Of a stretch of DNA of 5,188 nucleotides, positions 1-5,132 are shown one piece after another. Under the pieces are notes generated by a model, which saw only the letters and a list, made by a program, of their open reading frames with translations, made no database searches and was not told the origin of the DNA. The number at the start of each line of letters is the position of its first letter. Position 1 is the stretch's first letter. This DNA comes from CAZWQR01 sp964638595. Its GTDB lineage: Bacteria > Patescibacteriota > Minisyncoccia > Minisyncoccales > PEYH01. Made by a program: the position numbers and the translations under genes. The stretch lies in assembly GCA_964638595.1 (NCBI GenBank), contig CAZWYU010000053.1:1-5188 (forward strand), read 5' to 3'.

Positions 1-62
1 ATTTCACAACCCTTTTTAAGTGCCTAATTTTCCAACCCTCCACTTTTCCACATCACGACATC

Positions 63-91
63 TTGACGTCTTACAACAATAATGCGACAAT
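63..91 (+). promoter_or_regulatory. Candidate promoter of the recombinase gene
   Basis: TTGACG (63-68) lies 17 bp before GACAAT (86-91), matching the sigma-70 -35 box at 5 of 6 and the -10 box at 4 of 6 positions. An imperfect palindrome, GACATCTTGACGTC (57-70, 5 of 7 pairs), covers the -35 box and could be an operator. A recognisable Shine-Dalgarno sequence, AAAAGGA (98-104), follows, 8 nt before the ATG at 113. A sequence fitting the loose DnaA-box consensus, TTTTCCACA, lies at 44-52, far from the origin. The promoter is inferred from sequence only. Confidence 0.45.
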
Positions 92-112
92 GAAATCAAA
101 AGGAATATTTCT

Positions 113-640
113 ATGGCATATCAATATAAACGTGAACCACTTACCCAGGATGAGGCAAATCGTCTGGCAAATGCTTGCCAAAGCCATGAAGAGAGGATAG
201 TAATTTGGACTCTGCTTGACACCGGGCTTAGGGTATCTGAACTAACTAAACTAGGAAAAAACAATATCGACTGGCAGGCACACCGGTTAATGATATATGG
301 GAAGGGCGGACCTTACGGTACAAAATCTAAAAGAAGGGTAGTCCCACTTTCGTCCAGGACCCAACCCTTAATCGAAGGGCATTTTGCTCTTCACGATTCA
401 TTAGGTGTTGGGATCCGGACCATACAACGGCTAGTCAAGCAGGTAGCAAACCGAGCTCATATAAGCCGGCTGGTCACTCCTCATGTCTTACGCCACACCT
501 TCGCTGTTGCCTCTATTCAAAAGGGGATATCTATTCGCTCCCTGCAAAAGGTCCTTGGCCATGACAGCCTTGCCACCACAGAAATATACCTCAACATCTC
601 TCCAGAGGAAGTAATCCGCGAGTACCGAGAGAAATGGTAG
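113..640 (+). CDS. Compact tyrosine recombinase/integrase (catalytic domain only)
   Basis: A 175-residue site-specific recombinase of the phage integrase/XerD family, expected to cut and rejoin DNA through a covalent phosphotyrosine link. All active-site residues are visible: R40 in TGLRVSEL, K64 in YGKGG, H124 and R127 in TPHVLRHTF, H150 in LGHDS and Y159 in TTEIYLN. Spacings R-K (24), H-H (26) and H-Y (9) equal those I recall for XerD; the K-to-H stretch is about 12 residues shorter. The usual N-terminal core-binding (SAM-like) domain of about 100 residues is absent. Similar short recombinases are known in bacteria and archaea, so this is probably the natural size, not a truncation. The start is supported by AAAAGGA 8 nt upstream. 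The gene is visibly richer in G+C than parA, parB and rep, hinting at a separate origin. Likely role by context: resolving plasmid multimers, or integration. The target site is unknown. Confidence 0.9.
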   Translation: MAYQYKREPLTQDEANRLANACQSHEERIVIWTLLDTGLRVSELTKLGKNNIDWQAHRLMIYGKGGPYGTKSKRRVVPLSSRTQPLIEGHFALHDSLGVGIRTIQRLVKQVANRAHISRLVTPHVLRHTFAVASIQKGISIRSLQKVLGHDSLATTEIYLNISPEEVIREYREKW

Positions 641-683
641 GGTACATATTTCTATAGCATACTTACCATTTTTTCCCCTTTCC

Positions 684-738
684 GAAAGATTTAACTTTCT
701 TAAATTAAATAACACAATCTCCATCTTTCAAGAAAGTT
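684..738. repeat. Clustered inverted repeats downstream of the recombinase
   Basis: Two pairs of inverted repeats interlock here. AACTTTCTT (693-701) is the exact complement of AAGAAAGTT (730-738), and GAAAGAT (684-690) is the exact complement of ATCTTTC (723-729). Each half can also fold locally: GAAAG-N6-CTTTC at 684-699 and CTTTC-AA-GAAAG at 725-736. No T-run follows closely, so a terminator is a poor explanation. Paired short inverted arms next to a tyrosine recombinase gene are compatible with a recombination or accessory binding site, but this is inference. The rest of 641-795 shows nothing I can name. Confidence 0.35.
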
Positions 739-795
739 TCAGCTGTGAAGGAGCATTTTTTAATCGTTTTTCTGCCGCATATTATGTTTTTCCAC

Positions 796-825
796 TTGAC
801 AATCTTTTTTTAAAAATATTATAGA
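796..825 (+). promoter_or_regulatory. Promoter of the MerR-like gene with possible spacer operator
   Basis: A perfect -35 box TTGACA (796-801) is followed after 18 bp by TATAGA (820-825); TATTAT at 817-822 is an alternative -10 with a short 15-bp spacer. The spacer holds a quasi-palindromic T-run/A-run (801-820) and the box TTTTTTTAAAAAT (805-817), repeated with one change in the promoter at 1118-1146. The MerR-like ATG lies 37 nt after this -10 box. The position between -35 and -10 is typical of MerR-family operators, so self-regulation is plausible. Confidence 0.55.
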
Positions 826-862
826 AATATAAATTTATTTTTATACACTTTAGAGAGGAAAT

Positions 863-1111
863 ATGAAAACCTCAGAACTCTTAGAAAAAATTGATATACC
901 TAGACATAAACTTTATTACCTAGAACAAAAAGGATATATCAATCCGAAGAGAGTCCCGGTTGGCGATCTTGAGGCCCGAGACTTCAATCAAATAGATTTT
1001 GATAAAGTTAAGGTCATATGGAAACACCTTCAAAAGGGATTTAAGCATAAAGTAGCCTATCAAAAGGCCTTGGAAGAACTTAACAAAAACAGAAAACAGC
1101 GCAGGGCTTAA
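863..1111 (+). CDS. Small MerR-like winged-helix DNA-binding protein
   Basis: An 82-residue protein that resembles the N-terminal DNA-binding domain of MerR-family regulators. Residues 3-20 give a first helix-turn-helix (TSELLEKIDIPRHKLYYL), followed by the typical EQKGYINPKR wing (21-30), a DFNQIDFDKVKVIWKHLQKGF segment (40-60) matching the second MerR helical region, and a basic tail NKNRKQRRA (74-82). There is no effector or dimerisation domain, so it is likely a minimal regulator or a plasmid accessory DNA-binding protein. The start is set by GAGAGGA (853-859), close to the ATG. It lies between the recombinase and the par operon, with recognisable promoters on both sides; their spacers share a box, so this protein is a good candidate repressor or activator of itself and parAB. 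The fold is inferred from motif pattern; the regulatory role is inference from context. Confidence 0.75.
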   Translation: MKTSELLEKIDIPRHKLYYLEQKGYINPKRVPVGDLEARDFNQIDFDKVKVIWKHLQKGFKHKVAYQKALEELNKNRKQRRA

Positions 1112-1117
1112 CCATCT

Positions 1118-1146
1118 TCGACGGATTTTCTTAAAAATCATATAAT
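1118..1146 (+). promoter_or_regulatory. Candidate promoter of the par operon with palindromic spacer
   Basis: TCGACG (1118-1123, 4 of 6) and a perfect -10 box TATAAT (1141-1146) are separated by 17 bp. The spacer is almost filled by the inverted repeat GATTTT-CTTA-AAAATC (1124-1139). Its core TTTTCTTAAAAAT (1126-1138) matches the spacer box of the upstream promoter at 12 of 13 positions, and both -10 boxes start 15 bp after the first base of the box. MerR-family proteins characteristically bind dyads between -35 and -10, although usually with 19-20 bp spacers. Transcription would start near 1153, giving only about 11 nt of leader before the ATG at 1164. Confidence 0.5.
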
Positions 1147-1163
1147 TAAAATAAATCTAATTC

Positions 1164-1351
1164 ATGCCTAAAATAATCAGCTCTCAAGAAGCCAAAAATT
1201 TATTCCTATCTGATGATTTCCCTCAAAAAGATTATTTTGTCATTGAAATAAAAAAAGACCTTGCGCCCAAGTCTTAGAATTGAAAGAACACATCAAGAAA
1301 ACAAAAAAAGAACGTCAGCAGTTAATTAATAGTAAAGGAGAAATTGCTTAA
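1164..1351 (+). CDS. Small hypothetical ORF, split by a -1 frameshift at A7
   Basis: The ATG at 1164 opens a 37-codon frame (MPKIISSQEAKNLFLSDDF...) that stops at 1275-1277. The -1 frame is open from 1247 to the stop at 1349-1351 and reads VLELKEHIKKTKKERQQL, a charged, probably helical stretch. The frames meet at A7 (1250-1256), phased A-AAA-AAA like the slippery heptamers of programmed -1 frameshifting. A single slip would give a 62-residue protein. Alternatives are a decayed gene, or one A lost from the homopolymer by mutation or sequencing error. No Shine-Dalgarno sequence precedes the ATG, which fits the short leader expected from the promoter at 1118-1146. It lies 49 nt upstream of parA and may share its transcript. 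I do not recognise the family; its first five residues (MPKII) match those of ParA, probably by chance. Confidence 0.35.
1250..1275 (-). terminator. Possible minus-strand terminator hairpin
   Basis: Read on the minus strand, a stem AAGAC-TTG / CAA-GTCTT (8 pairs with one bulged base, 4-nt loop; + strand 1255-1275) runs directly into T7. This has the shape of an intrinsic terminator. No minus-strand gene is visible upstream of it, so it could stop antisense transcripts, or it may be incidental to the slippery A7 and hairpin of the + strand reading frame. Confidence 0.25.
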
Positions 1352-1400
1352 TTAGCTACTCTAAAAACATTAAAAATAAGCTAAAGGAATTATTTTTTTA

Positions 1401-2159
1401 ATGCCTAAGATTATTGCAATAATCAATCAAAAAGGTGGCACTGGTAAGACAACCACTTCAATAAACCTCTCTTGTGGCCTCGCAAATGAGGGGAAAAAAG
1501 TACTTCTTATTGATTTTGACCCTCAAGCTCACTCAACCATCGGTTTAGGGATCGAACCAGAGACTTATAATGCGGCGATACATGATGTATTGCTTAGAAA
1601 GAAAAAAATAAGAGACATTCTTATTAATACGCAAGTCAAGGGCTTGTCTTTAGCTCCCTCACACATTAGGCTGGATAGGGCTGAACAACAGCTTAGCTCA
1701 GAGCTATTTAGAGAATCTATTCTTTATAAAGCGATTCGAAATATAGACCATGACTATATACTTATTGATTGTCGCCCTACGCTAGGAACCCTAACTATTA
1801 ACGCACTCTACGCGTCTAATCTTATTATCGTACCTTGTGAGATGGGAAGGTATTCCCTGGATGGCTTTTCTGACCTGATGGACACAGTGGATAATGTTAA
1901 AAATGGCCAAGACATAGAAGAAAAAAAGGAGCTTATTCGCATCCTCTTAACTAAGTTTGATTCTCGTAAAACTATCTCTAATGATTGGGTCCTAGAACAG
2001 TTGGAGCCCTACAAGGAATTACTATTTAAAACTAAGATCAGGCAAAATGAGAATCTAAACCAAGCTCATATGGCTCAACAACCTATTTTTATTTTTAACC
2101 CTATTAGCCACGGATCTGAGGATTACAAACAGTTAACTAAAGAAGTTTTAAGCCTATGA
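1401..2159 (+). CDS. parA: ParA partition ATPase (Walker-type)
   Basis: A 252-residue ParA/Soj ATPase. With ParB it segregates plasmid copies by binding the nucleoid as an ATP dimer and releasing when ParB stimulates hydrolysis. The deviant Walker A, KGGTGKTT, spans 11-18 with signature lysines K11 and K16; Walker A' is VLLIDFDPQ (34-42, D40); Walker B is YILIDCRPTLG (119-129, D123). The last usually reads ID-x-PP in this family; here R125 replaces the first proline, a small oddity. There is no N-terminal helix-turn-helix domain, so ParA is not expected to repress its own operon as large type Ia ParAs do, leaving room for the upstream MerR-like protein. The start is fixed by the typical MPKIIAIINQ opening; AAAGGA (1383-1388) lies 12 nt upstream, a long spacing. 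It overlaps parB by 4 bases (ATGA), indicating translational coupling. Confidence 0.95.
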   Translation: MPKIIAIINQKGGTGKTTTSINLSCGLANEGKKVLLIDFDPQAHSTIGLGIEPETYNAAIHDVLLRKKKIRDILINTQVKGLSLAPSHIRLDRAEQQLSSELFRESILYKAIRNIDHDYILIDCRPTLGTLTINALYASNLIIVPCEMGRYSLDGFSDLMDTVDNVKNGQDIEEKKELIRILLTKFDSRKTISNDWVLEQLEPYKELLFKTKIRQNENLNQAHMAQQPIFIFNPISHGSEDYKQLTKEVLSL

Positions 2160-3007
2160 CATCAACAAGAGAAAAACTGGCCAATAAAAAAACTAAGTTG
2201 GCTAGGCCCAGGGAAAAATTTGAAGAGCATCCAGCTAATCTAAATAATTTCCAAGAGGGCAGTTTTTATAATATAGAAATCTCCTTAATTAATCCTAATC
2301 CTTACCAACCAAGGAAGTATTTTAACACCGACTCTTTAGAGGAATTATGTCAGTCTATTAAGCAAAAAGGAGTTCTCCAACCTATTATTATACGTAGGGA
2401 CCAAAACGGTAGTATTTATTTAGTAGCAGGAGAAAGACGTTTAAGGGCAGCCAAAATGGCAGGCTTAGAAAAGATTCCAGCTATACTAACAAAAGGCAAC
2501 CCTGTAGAAATATCCCTTATTGAGAATTTACAACGAGACAACTTAAAGCCGATAGAAGAGGCAGAAGCTTTAAACTGGATGAGAGAAAAATACAACTATA
2601 CTCAAGAAAAATTAGCCTTAGCTATTGGAAAGGCCAGAACAACAATAACAGAAACACTTAGCTTAAATAATCTACCAGAGACAATAAAAGAGGAATGTCG
2701 GCACGCCGACATTTACCCAAGAAGGCTTTTAGTGGAAATTGCTAAACAAAAGACAGCAGAAGCAATGAATGACCTTTTTAACCAAATTAAAAAAAGTAAC
2801 TTAAAAAGTGAGCAGGTAAGAGATATCACTAGAAAGCAGTCAAAAATAACTCAGCGTACTCCTGCGGCTATTGCCCTTAATAAAACTATCAACCTAACTA
2901 GTTTAATAGAAAAACTCAACTTAGACTCTATTGAAGAAAACGAAAAATTCCAATTAATATCCGGGCTAGAGCAATTAAAAAAACGCATTAATGATTTACT
3001 AGGATAA
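2156..3007 (+). CDS. parB: ParB partition protein (CTP-binding centromere protein)
   Basis: A 283-residue ParB/Spo0J-family protein that binds a centromere site (parS), loads as a CTP-dependent clamp and stimulates ParA. Residues 1-35 are a basic, probably flexible tail that would contact ParA. The ParB/Srx-like CTPase domain follows: INPNPYQPRKYF (45-56), VLQPIIIRR (73-81), AGERRLRAA with the GERR motif (91-99) and IENLQRDNL (122-130). The central helix-turn-helix domain includes YTQEKLALAIGKARTTITETLSL (148-170). The C-terminus (about 245-283) is leucine-rich and charged, consistent with the dimerisation domain. Its start overlaps the parA stop. Odd feature: codons for residues 180-186 (ECRHADI) contain a 20-bp palindrome that recurs at the gene's stop codon, so the gene probably carries its own parS. 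Confidence 0.95.
   Translation: MTSTREKLANKKTKLARPREKFEEHPANLNNFQEGSFYNIEISLINPNPYQPRKYFNTDSLEELCQSIKQKGVLQPIIIRRDQNGSIYLVAGERRLRAAKMAGLEKIPAILTKGNPVEISLIENLQRDNLKPIEEAEALNWMREKYNYTQEKLALAIGKARTTITETLSLNNLPETIKEECRHADIYPRRLLVEIAKQKTAEAMNDLFNQIKKSNLKSEQVRDITRKQSKITQRTPAAIALNKTINLTSLIEKLNLDSIEENEKFQLISGLEQLKKRINDLLG
2694..2713. promoter_or_regulatory. Candidate parS centromere, copy 1 (inside parB)
   Basis: The palindrome AATGTCGGCACGCCGACATT has 9-bp arms around a central AC. It is G+C-rich in an A+T-rich gene and is repeated exactly at 3006-3025. It sits within coding sequence and is not followed by a T-run, so it cannot be explained as a terminator. Two identical long palindromes in and beside parB are best read as ParB-binding sites; chromosomal parS sites are likewise 16-bp palindromes beginning TGT and ending ACA, as the core here does. 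ParB binding is inference. Confidence 0.6.
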
Positions 3008-3041
3008 TGTCGGCACGCCGACATTTAGTTTTTATTTTTTT
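3006..3041 (+). terminator. Candidate parS copy 2, doubling as parAB terminator
   Basis: The same 20-bp palindrome (3006-3025) overlaps the parB stop codon TAA (3005-3007). As RNA it folds into an 8-bp stem AATGTCGG / CCGACATT with loop CACG, followed by a T-rich tract (T5-A-T7 at 3029-3041), a good intrinsic terminator for the par operon. It is 312 bp from copy 1 and also ends the segment just before the iterons, so one element may serve as centromere, transcription stop and border of the origin. Confidence 0.65.
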
Positions 3042-3044
3042 AAT

Positions 3045-3132
3045 ACTATCGTGTTTTTAACGACCGACTATCGTGTTTTTAACGACCGACTATCGTGTTT
3101 TTAACGACCGACTATCGTGTTTTTAACGACCG
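3045..3132 (+). repeat. Four perfect tandem 22-bp iterons
   Basis: Four identical copies lie head to tail at 3045-3066, 3067-3088, 3089-3110 and 3111-3132, without spacers. Each begins ACTATCG and ends TTTTTAACGACCG, and has a small inner dyad TCGT-N7-ACGA. A 22-bp unit is about two helical turns, so Rep monomers would bind on the same face. The length and the position upstream of rep are typical of iterons, which serve both as Rep-binding sites and as copy-number control elements. Confidence 0.93.
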
Positions 3133-3175
3133 AAAACGCTTTAAACTCGCATTAATAAAGGCAATATCCATACTG

Positions 3176-3213
3176 TAAAATAACGTTAAAAAAGTATTAA
3201 AATAACGTTAAAA
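3176..3213. promoter_or_regulatory. Two rep operator boxes with inverted iteron core
   Basis: The 16-bp sequence TAAAATAACGTTAAAA occurs at 3176-3191 and again at 3198-3213. The 22-bp period equals that of the iterons. Each box holds the palindrome TAACGTTA, and its right half, CGTTAAAA, is the complement of the iteron core TTTTAACG. In several iteron plasmids Rep dimers repress rep by binding inverted half-iterons in its promoter; this arrangement matches. TAAAAT in each box could be a -10 element (5 of 6), but I find no convincing -35. Confidence 0.7.
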
Positions 3214-3241
3214 CCTAAACGGTTTTAAAAAATCTTTTTTT

Positions 3242-4381
3242 ATGGAAGAAATAAAAAAACCAACTAAACAAAGAATATCAAAAAGTAAATATGACCTTAC
3301 TTTATCTGAATTTCCTATCTTCATCCTCTCAAAAAAGAAAAATAGAGATATGAAGTATATAGAATACGAAGATGTAATTGTTGGAAAAGATAAAGAGATT
3401 ATCAAAAGACACTGGAAGGTATACCCTGACAATGAGCTTGGTTTTGGAAATGACAGCACTCTTAAAACGATCTTTGATTTGTTTCAGATGTGGGCAAAAC
3501 AAAATTTTGAGAGCCAGTACATTCAGTTTGGATCAATTTATAACCTAATAAAACAAAGAGGCAATGCCACTAGTGCCAGGGAATATAGGCGGGTAGTAAA
3601 AGATTTGAACTGCTTGGTTGGCATCAAGATAGAGGCTAAAAATGCCTTTTGGGATAATGAGCATAAAGCTTATGTCGATATGATATTTCATTTATTTGAT
3701 CAAGTCTCTTTTTATAAAAAGAAACCCACAGATCAGGAAATGCTACCATTCGCAAGAATTAAGGTAAGTGATGTCTTGTACGGGAGTGTGCTAAAGAATA
3801 GTATTCTAATTGCCGATTTCGACAGTAAATTCTTTCACAGCCTAGCACCTGTTGAGCAAAGACTCGCCCTATACTTATCAAAAATATTTAGATCCCAAAG
3901 TTTTCATAAAAGAGAACTGAAAGAATTTGCCCGGCAGATTCCTATACATGCAAAAGAGACAAAGCATATAAAAGAACAGCTAAAAAAATCGTGTGCTGGC
4001 CTGGTAAAAAAGGGATTTAAACATTTAGATAGCTTTGATTTTGAAAGGGATTCGAGCCGAAAGAGCGAGTATATTATATTTAAAAGAAAAGGGGAGAGCC
4101 CTTTCCTGCTTAAAAAACAGGCATTAGAATCTCAAGTGAAATATAGAAAACCTGATTATGAAGTCGATGTTCTCGTAGAAGATATCCTAGAAATTTGTCA
4201 GGATCAGAAGAGCGTACAGTTTTATAAAAAAATAGCCCGTCTATTGCCTAAAGATTTTATTTATCGAGCTCTGTCTGAAGTAAAAGAGATCCGTGATTTA
4301 GGAGAAGTAAAAAAAAGCAAGGGTGCTATTTTTACTAGCCTGATAAAAAAATATGCAAGTCAGCAAGGCATAAACCTCTAA
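3242..4381 (+). CDS. repA: Plasmid replication initiator (RPA family)
   Basis: A 379-residue initiator expected to bind the upstream iterons, open the origin and recruit the host replisome. It follows the pattern I recall for the RPA family: an opening LTLSEFPIFILSKK (19-32), RHWKVYP (56-62), then a winged-helix-like region with SAREYRRVVKDLNCLVGIKIEAKNAFWD (111-138), DMIFHLFDQV (146-155), the VSDVLYGSVLKN block (175-186) and VEQRLALYLSKIF (204-216). A second helix-rich region and the C-terminal KSKGAIFTSLIKKYA (358-372) complete it. The family assignment is from memory of the motif order. No Shine-Dalgarno sequence precedes the ATG, which follows T7 directly; the next Met (M37) lies inside the conserved region, so M1 is preferred. 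Weak initiation may keep Rep scarce. Regulation is probably through the inverted iteron cores 29-66 nt upstream. Confidence 0.88.
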   Translation: MEEIKKPTKQRISKSKYDLTLSEFPIFILSKKKNRDMKYIEYEDVIVGKDKEIIKRHWKVYPDNELGFGNDSTLKTIFDLFQMWAKQNFESQYIQFGSIYNLIKQRGNATSAREYRRVVKDLNCLVGIKIEAKNAFWDNEHKAYVDMIFHLFDQVSFYKKKPTDQEMLPFARIKVSDVLYGSVLKNSILIADFDSKFFHSLAPVEQRLALYLSKIFRSQSFHKRELKEFARQIPIHAKETKHIKEQLKKSCAGLVKKGFKHLDSFDFERDSSRKSEYIIFKRKGESPFLLKKQALESQVKYRKPDYEVDVLVEDILEICQDQKSVQFYKKIARLLPKDFIYRALSEVKEIRDLGEVKKSKGAIFTSLIKKYASQQGINL

Positions 4382-4569
4382 AAAATAATATTTTAAAAAA
4401 ACTAAATTATGTACTATTAGACGTAAAACAAAAAAAGGCTCTGAGTTCCGAGGTAGCTTTACTTTAGATGAAGCCCATATTTAGCCCATATGAGGACTTT
4501 TCGGTGTGACTAAGGGTAAAGTATAGGCATGAAGACGTTCTTCGGCAATTTAAGCTCTTTTTCCTTTAA

Positions 4570-4607
4570 TTTATTTTACTAATAAAATAAAACTAGCCGG
4601 TTTTTTT
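4570..4607 (+). terminator. Possible weak terminator region after rep
   Basis: A perfect 9-bp A+T-only hairpin TTTATTTTA-CTAA-TAAAATAAA (4570-4591) is followed by a second small stem AAAACT / GGTTTT (4589-4594 and 4599-4604, one G-T pair) that leads into T7 (4601-4607). No better terminator appears between the rep stop and this point, 190 nt downstream. The stems are weak, so this may end rep transcripts only partly. Confidence 0.3.
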
Positions 4608-4692
4608 CTTCTTCACCTATTCAAAGCTTAACCAAATTCCTATTTTATGGCCTCGGACAAGGGTCGATAATAGGGTGTGCTGTAATAGGAAA

Positions 4693-4708
4693 GACCATCT
4701 AGAGGGTC
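4693..4708. promoter_or_regulatory. 16-bp imperfect palindrome over a ribosome-binding site
   Basis: GACC-A-TCTAGA-G-GGTC pairs at 14 of 16 positions. It covers AGAGGG (4701-4706), the Shine-Dalgarno-like sequence of the small ORF starting at 4711. It could be a protein-binding site or an RNA hairpin hiding the ribosome-binding site. No protein partner is evident. Confidence 0.3.
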
Positions 4709-4710
4709 AA

Positions 4711-4911
4711 ATGATCTTTGTTAAAATGTCTATGGATCCGCTTTGGCATAGTCATTTTGATCTGGAGAAGCGAAAACCGGATTATTTAAATTTCAGCCAT
4801 TATTCAAACCAATATTAAGAGTTATTAAAAGCGGTTCTTAAAAATTGCTATGAGTTTATCAAAAACCATACGTTCTTCTTTTTAGAAGACTTTAATTTAA
4901 CATATAATTAG
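4711..4911 (+). pseudogene. Possible decayed small ORF (in-frame TAA)
   Basis: An ATG at 4711, with AGAGGG four nt before it, opens 35 codons that include MSMDPLWHSHFDLEKRKPDY. A TAA at 4816-4818 interrupts; the same frame then stays open for 30 more codons (ELLKAVLKNCYEFIKNHTFF...) to a TAG at 4909-4911. The frame is also open upstream of the ATG back to 4597. Two adjacent protein-like halves in one frame suggest a gene broken by a nonsense mutation. I recognise no family, and open frames of this length arise by chance in such a sequence; the first 35 codons alone could instead be a small gene. Confidence 0.2.
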
Positions 4912-5094
4912 AATGCTCCTTTATTTTTTGTTTCCCATCAAATAGAAAGAAATAAATTTACAGTATAACTTATAGTTAACTATCCAGATGCTTTTATTAA
5001 GGAGTCAATCAAAATAATATCCTAAAATAATAATAATATCAAGTAGTTAAATATGTCCCCCCCCTTCATTAAATAGAACTATGATATAAAACAA

Positions 5095-5132
5095 ATCTTT
5101 CTCTCCCCTCTTACCTAGGCATTTAGAAAGAT
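5095..5132. repeat. 8-bp inverted arms near the window end
   Basis: ATCTTTCT (5095-5102) and AGAAAGAT (5125-5132) are exact complements separated by 22 bp. The same GAAAGAT/ATCTTTC sequence forms part of the inverted repeat cluster at 684-738. If the molecule is circular, the two clusters flank the recombinase gene. A second small repeat, TATACCG, occurs at 5132-5138 and 5150-5156. Confidence 0.3.

Larger units (their letters stand above)
3026..3241. other. Putative plasmid replication origin (oriV)
   Basis: The 216 bp between the parB terminator and rep contain, in order, a T-rich tract (3026-3044) that could melt first, four tandem 22-bp iterons, a 43-bp A+T-rich segment without clear motifs, two inverted iteron-core boxes and a T7 run just before the rep ATG. 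This is the standard layout of an iteron-regulated theta-type origin next to its initiator gene. I find no close match to the DnaA box TTATNCACA here, which is unusual for iteron origins but not decisive. Confidence 0.8.

Noticed and set aside
44..52. DnaA-box-like TTTTCCACA, and TTATACACT at 841-849
   Set aside because: Both are isolated and more than 2 kb from the iterons in this window, so chance matches to a loose consensus are likely.
488..724. A 78-codon minus-strand reading frame
   Set aside because: It mostly lies antisense to the well-supported recombinase and has no recognisable motif or clear ribosome-binding site.
748..757. AAGGAGCATT, whose complement AATGCTCCTT recurs at 4912-4921
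   Set aside because: A lone 10-bp inverted match over about 4 kb is compatible with chance and has no flanking similarity.
771..792. Possible dif/Xer site around CGCATATTATG
   Set aside because: Only one arm resembles dif; the opposite arm and the spacing do not fit.
920..1141. A 73-codon minus-strand reading frame
   Set aside because: It is antisense to the MerR-like gene, which has a good ribosome-binding site and motif pattern.
1164..1178. Similarity of the small ORF start (MPKII) to the ParA start, suggesting a duplication
   Set aside because: The match ends after five codons, so it is too short to support a duplication.
3045..3132. The four 22-bp repeats as a CRISPR array
   Set aside because: The repeats are directly adjacent with no spacers, and no cas gene is present; their position before rep fits iterons.
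3208..3459. An 83-codon minus-strand reading frame rich in hydrophobic residues
   Set aside because: It is antisense to the start of rep and the operators; its hydrophobic look comes from complementing lysine-rich codons.
4402..4503. Protein-like frame YVLLDVKQKKALSSEVALL followed by TAG and MKPIFSPYEDF
   Set aside because: It has no start codon with a ribosome-binding site, is short and is broken by a stop; it is too weak to call a gene relic.
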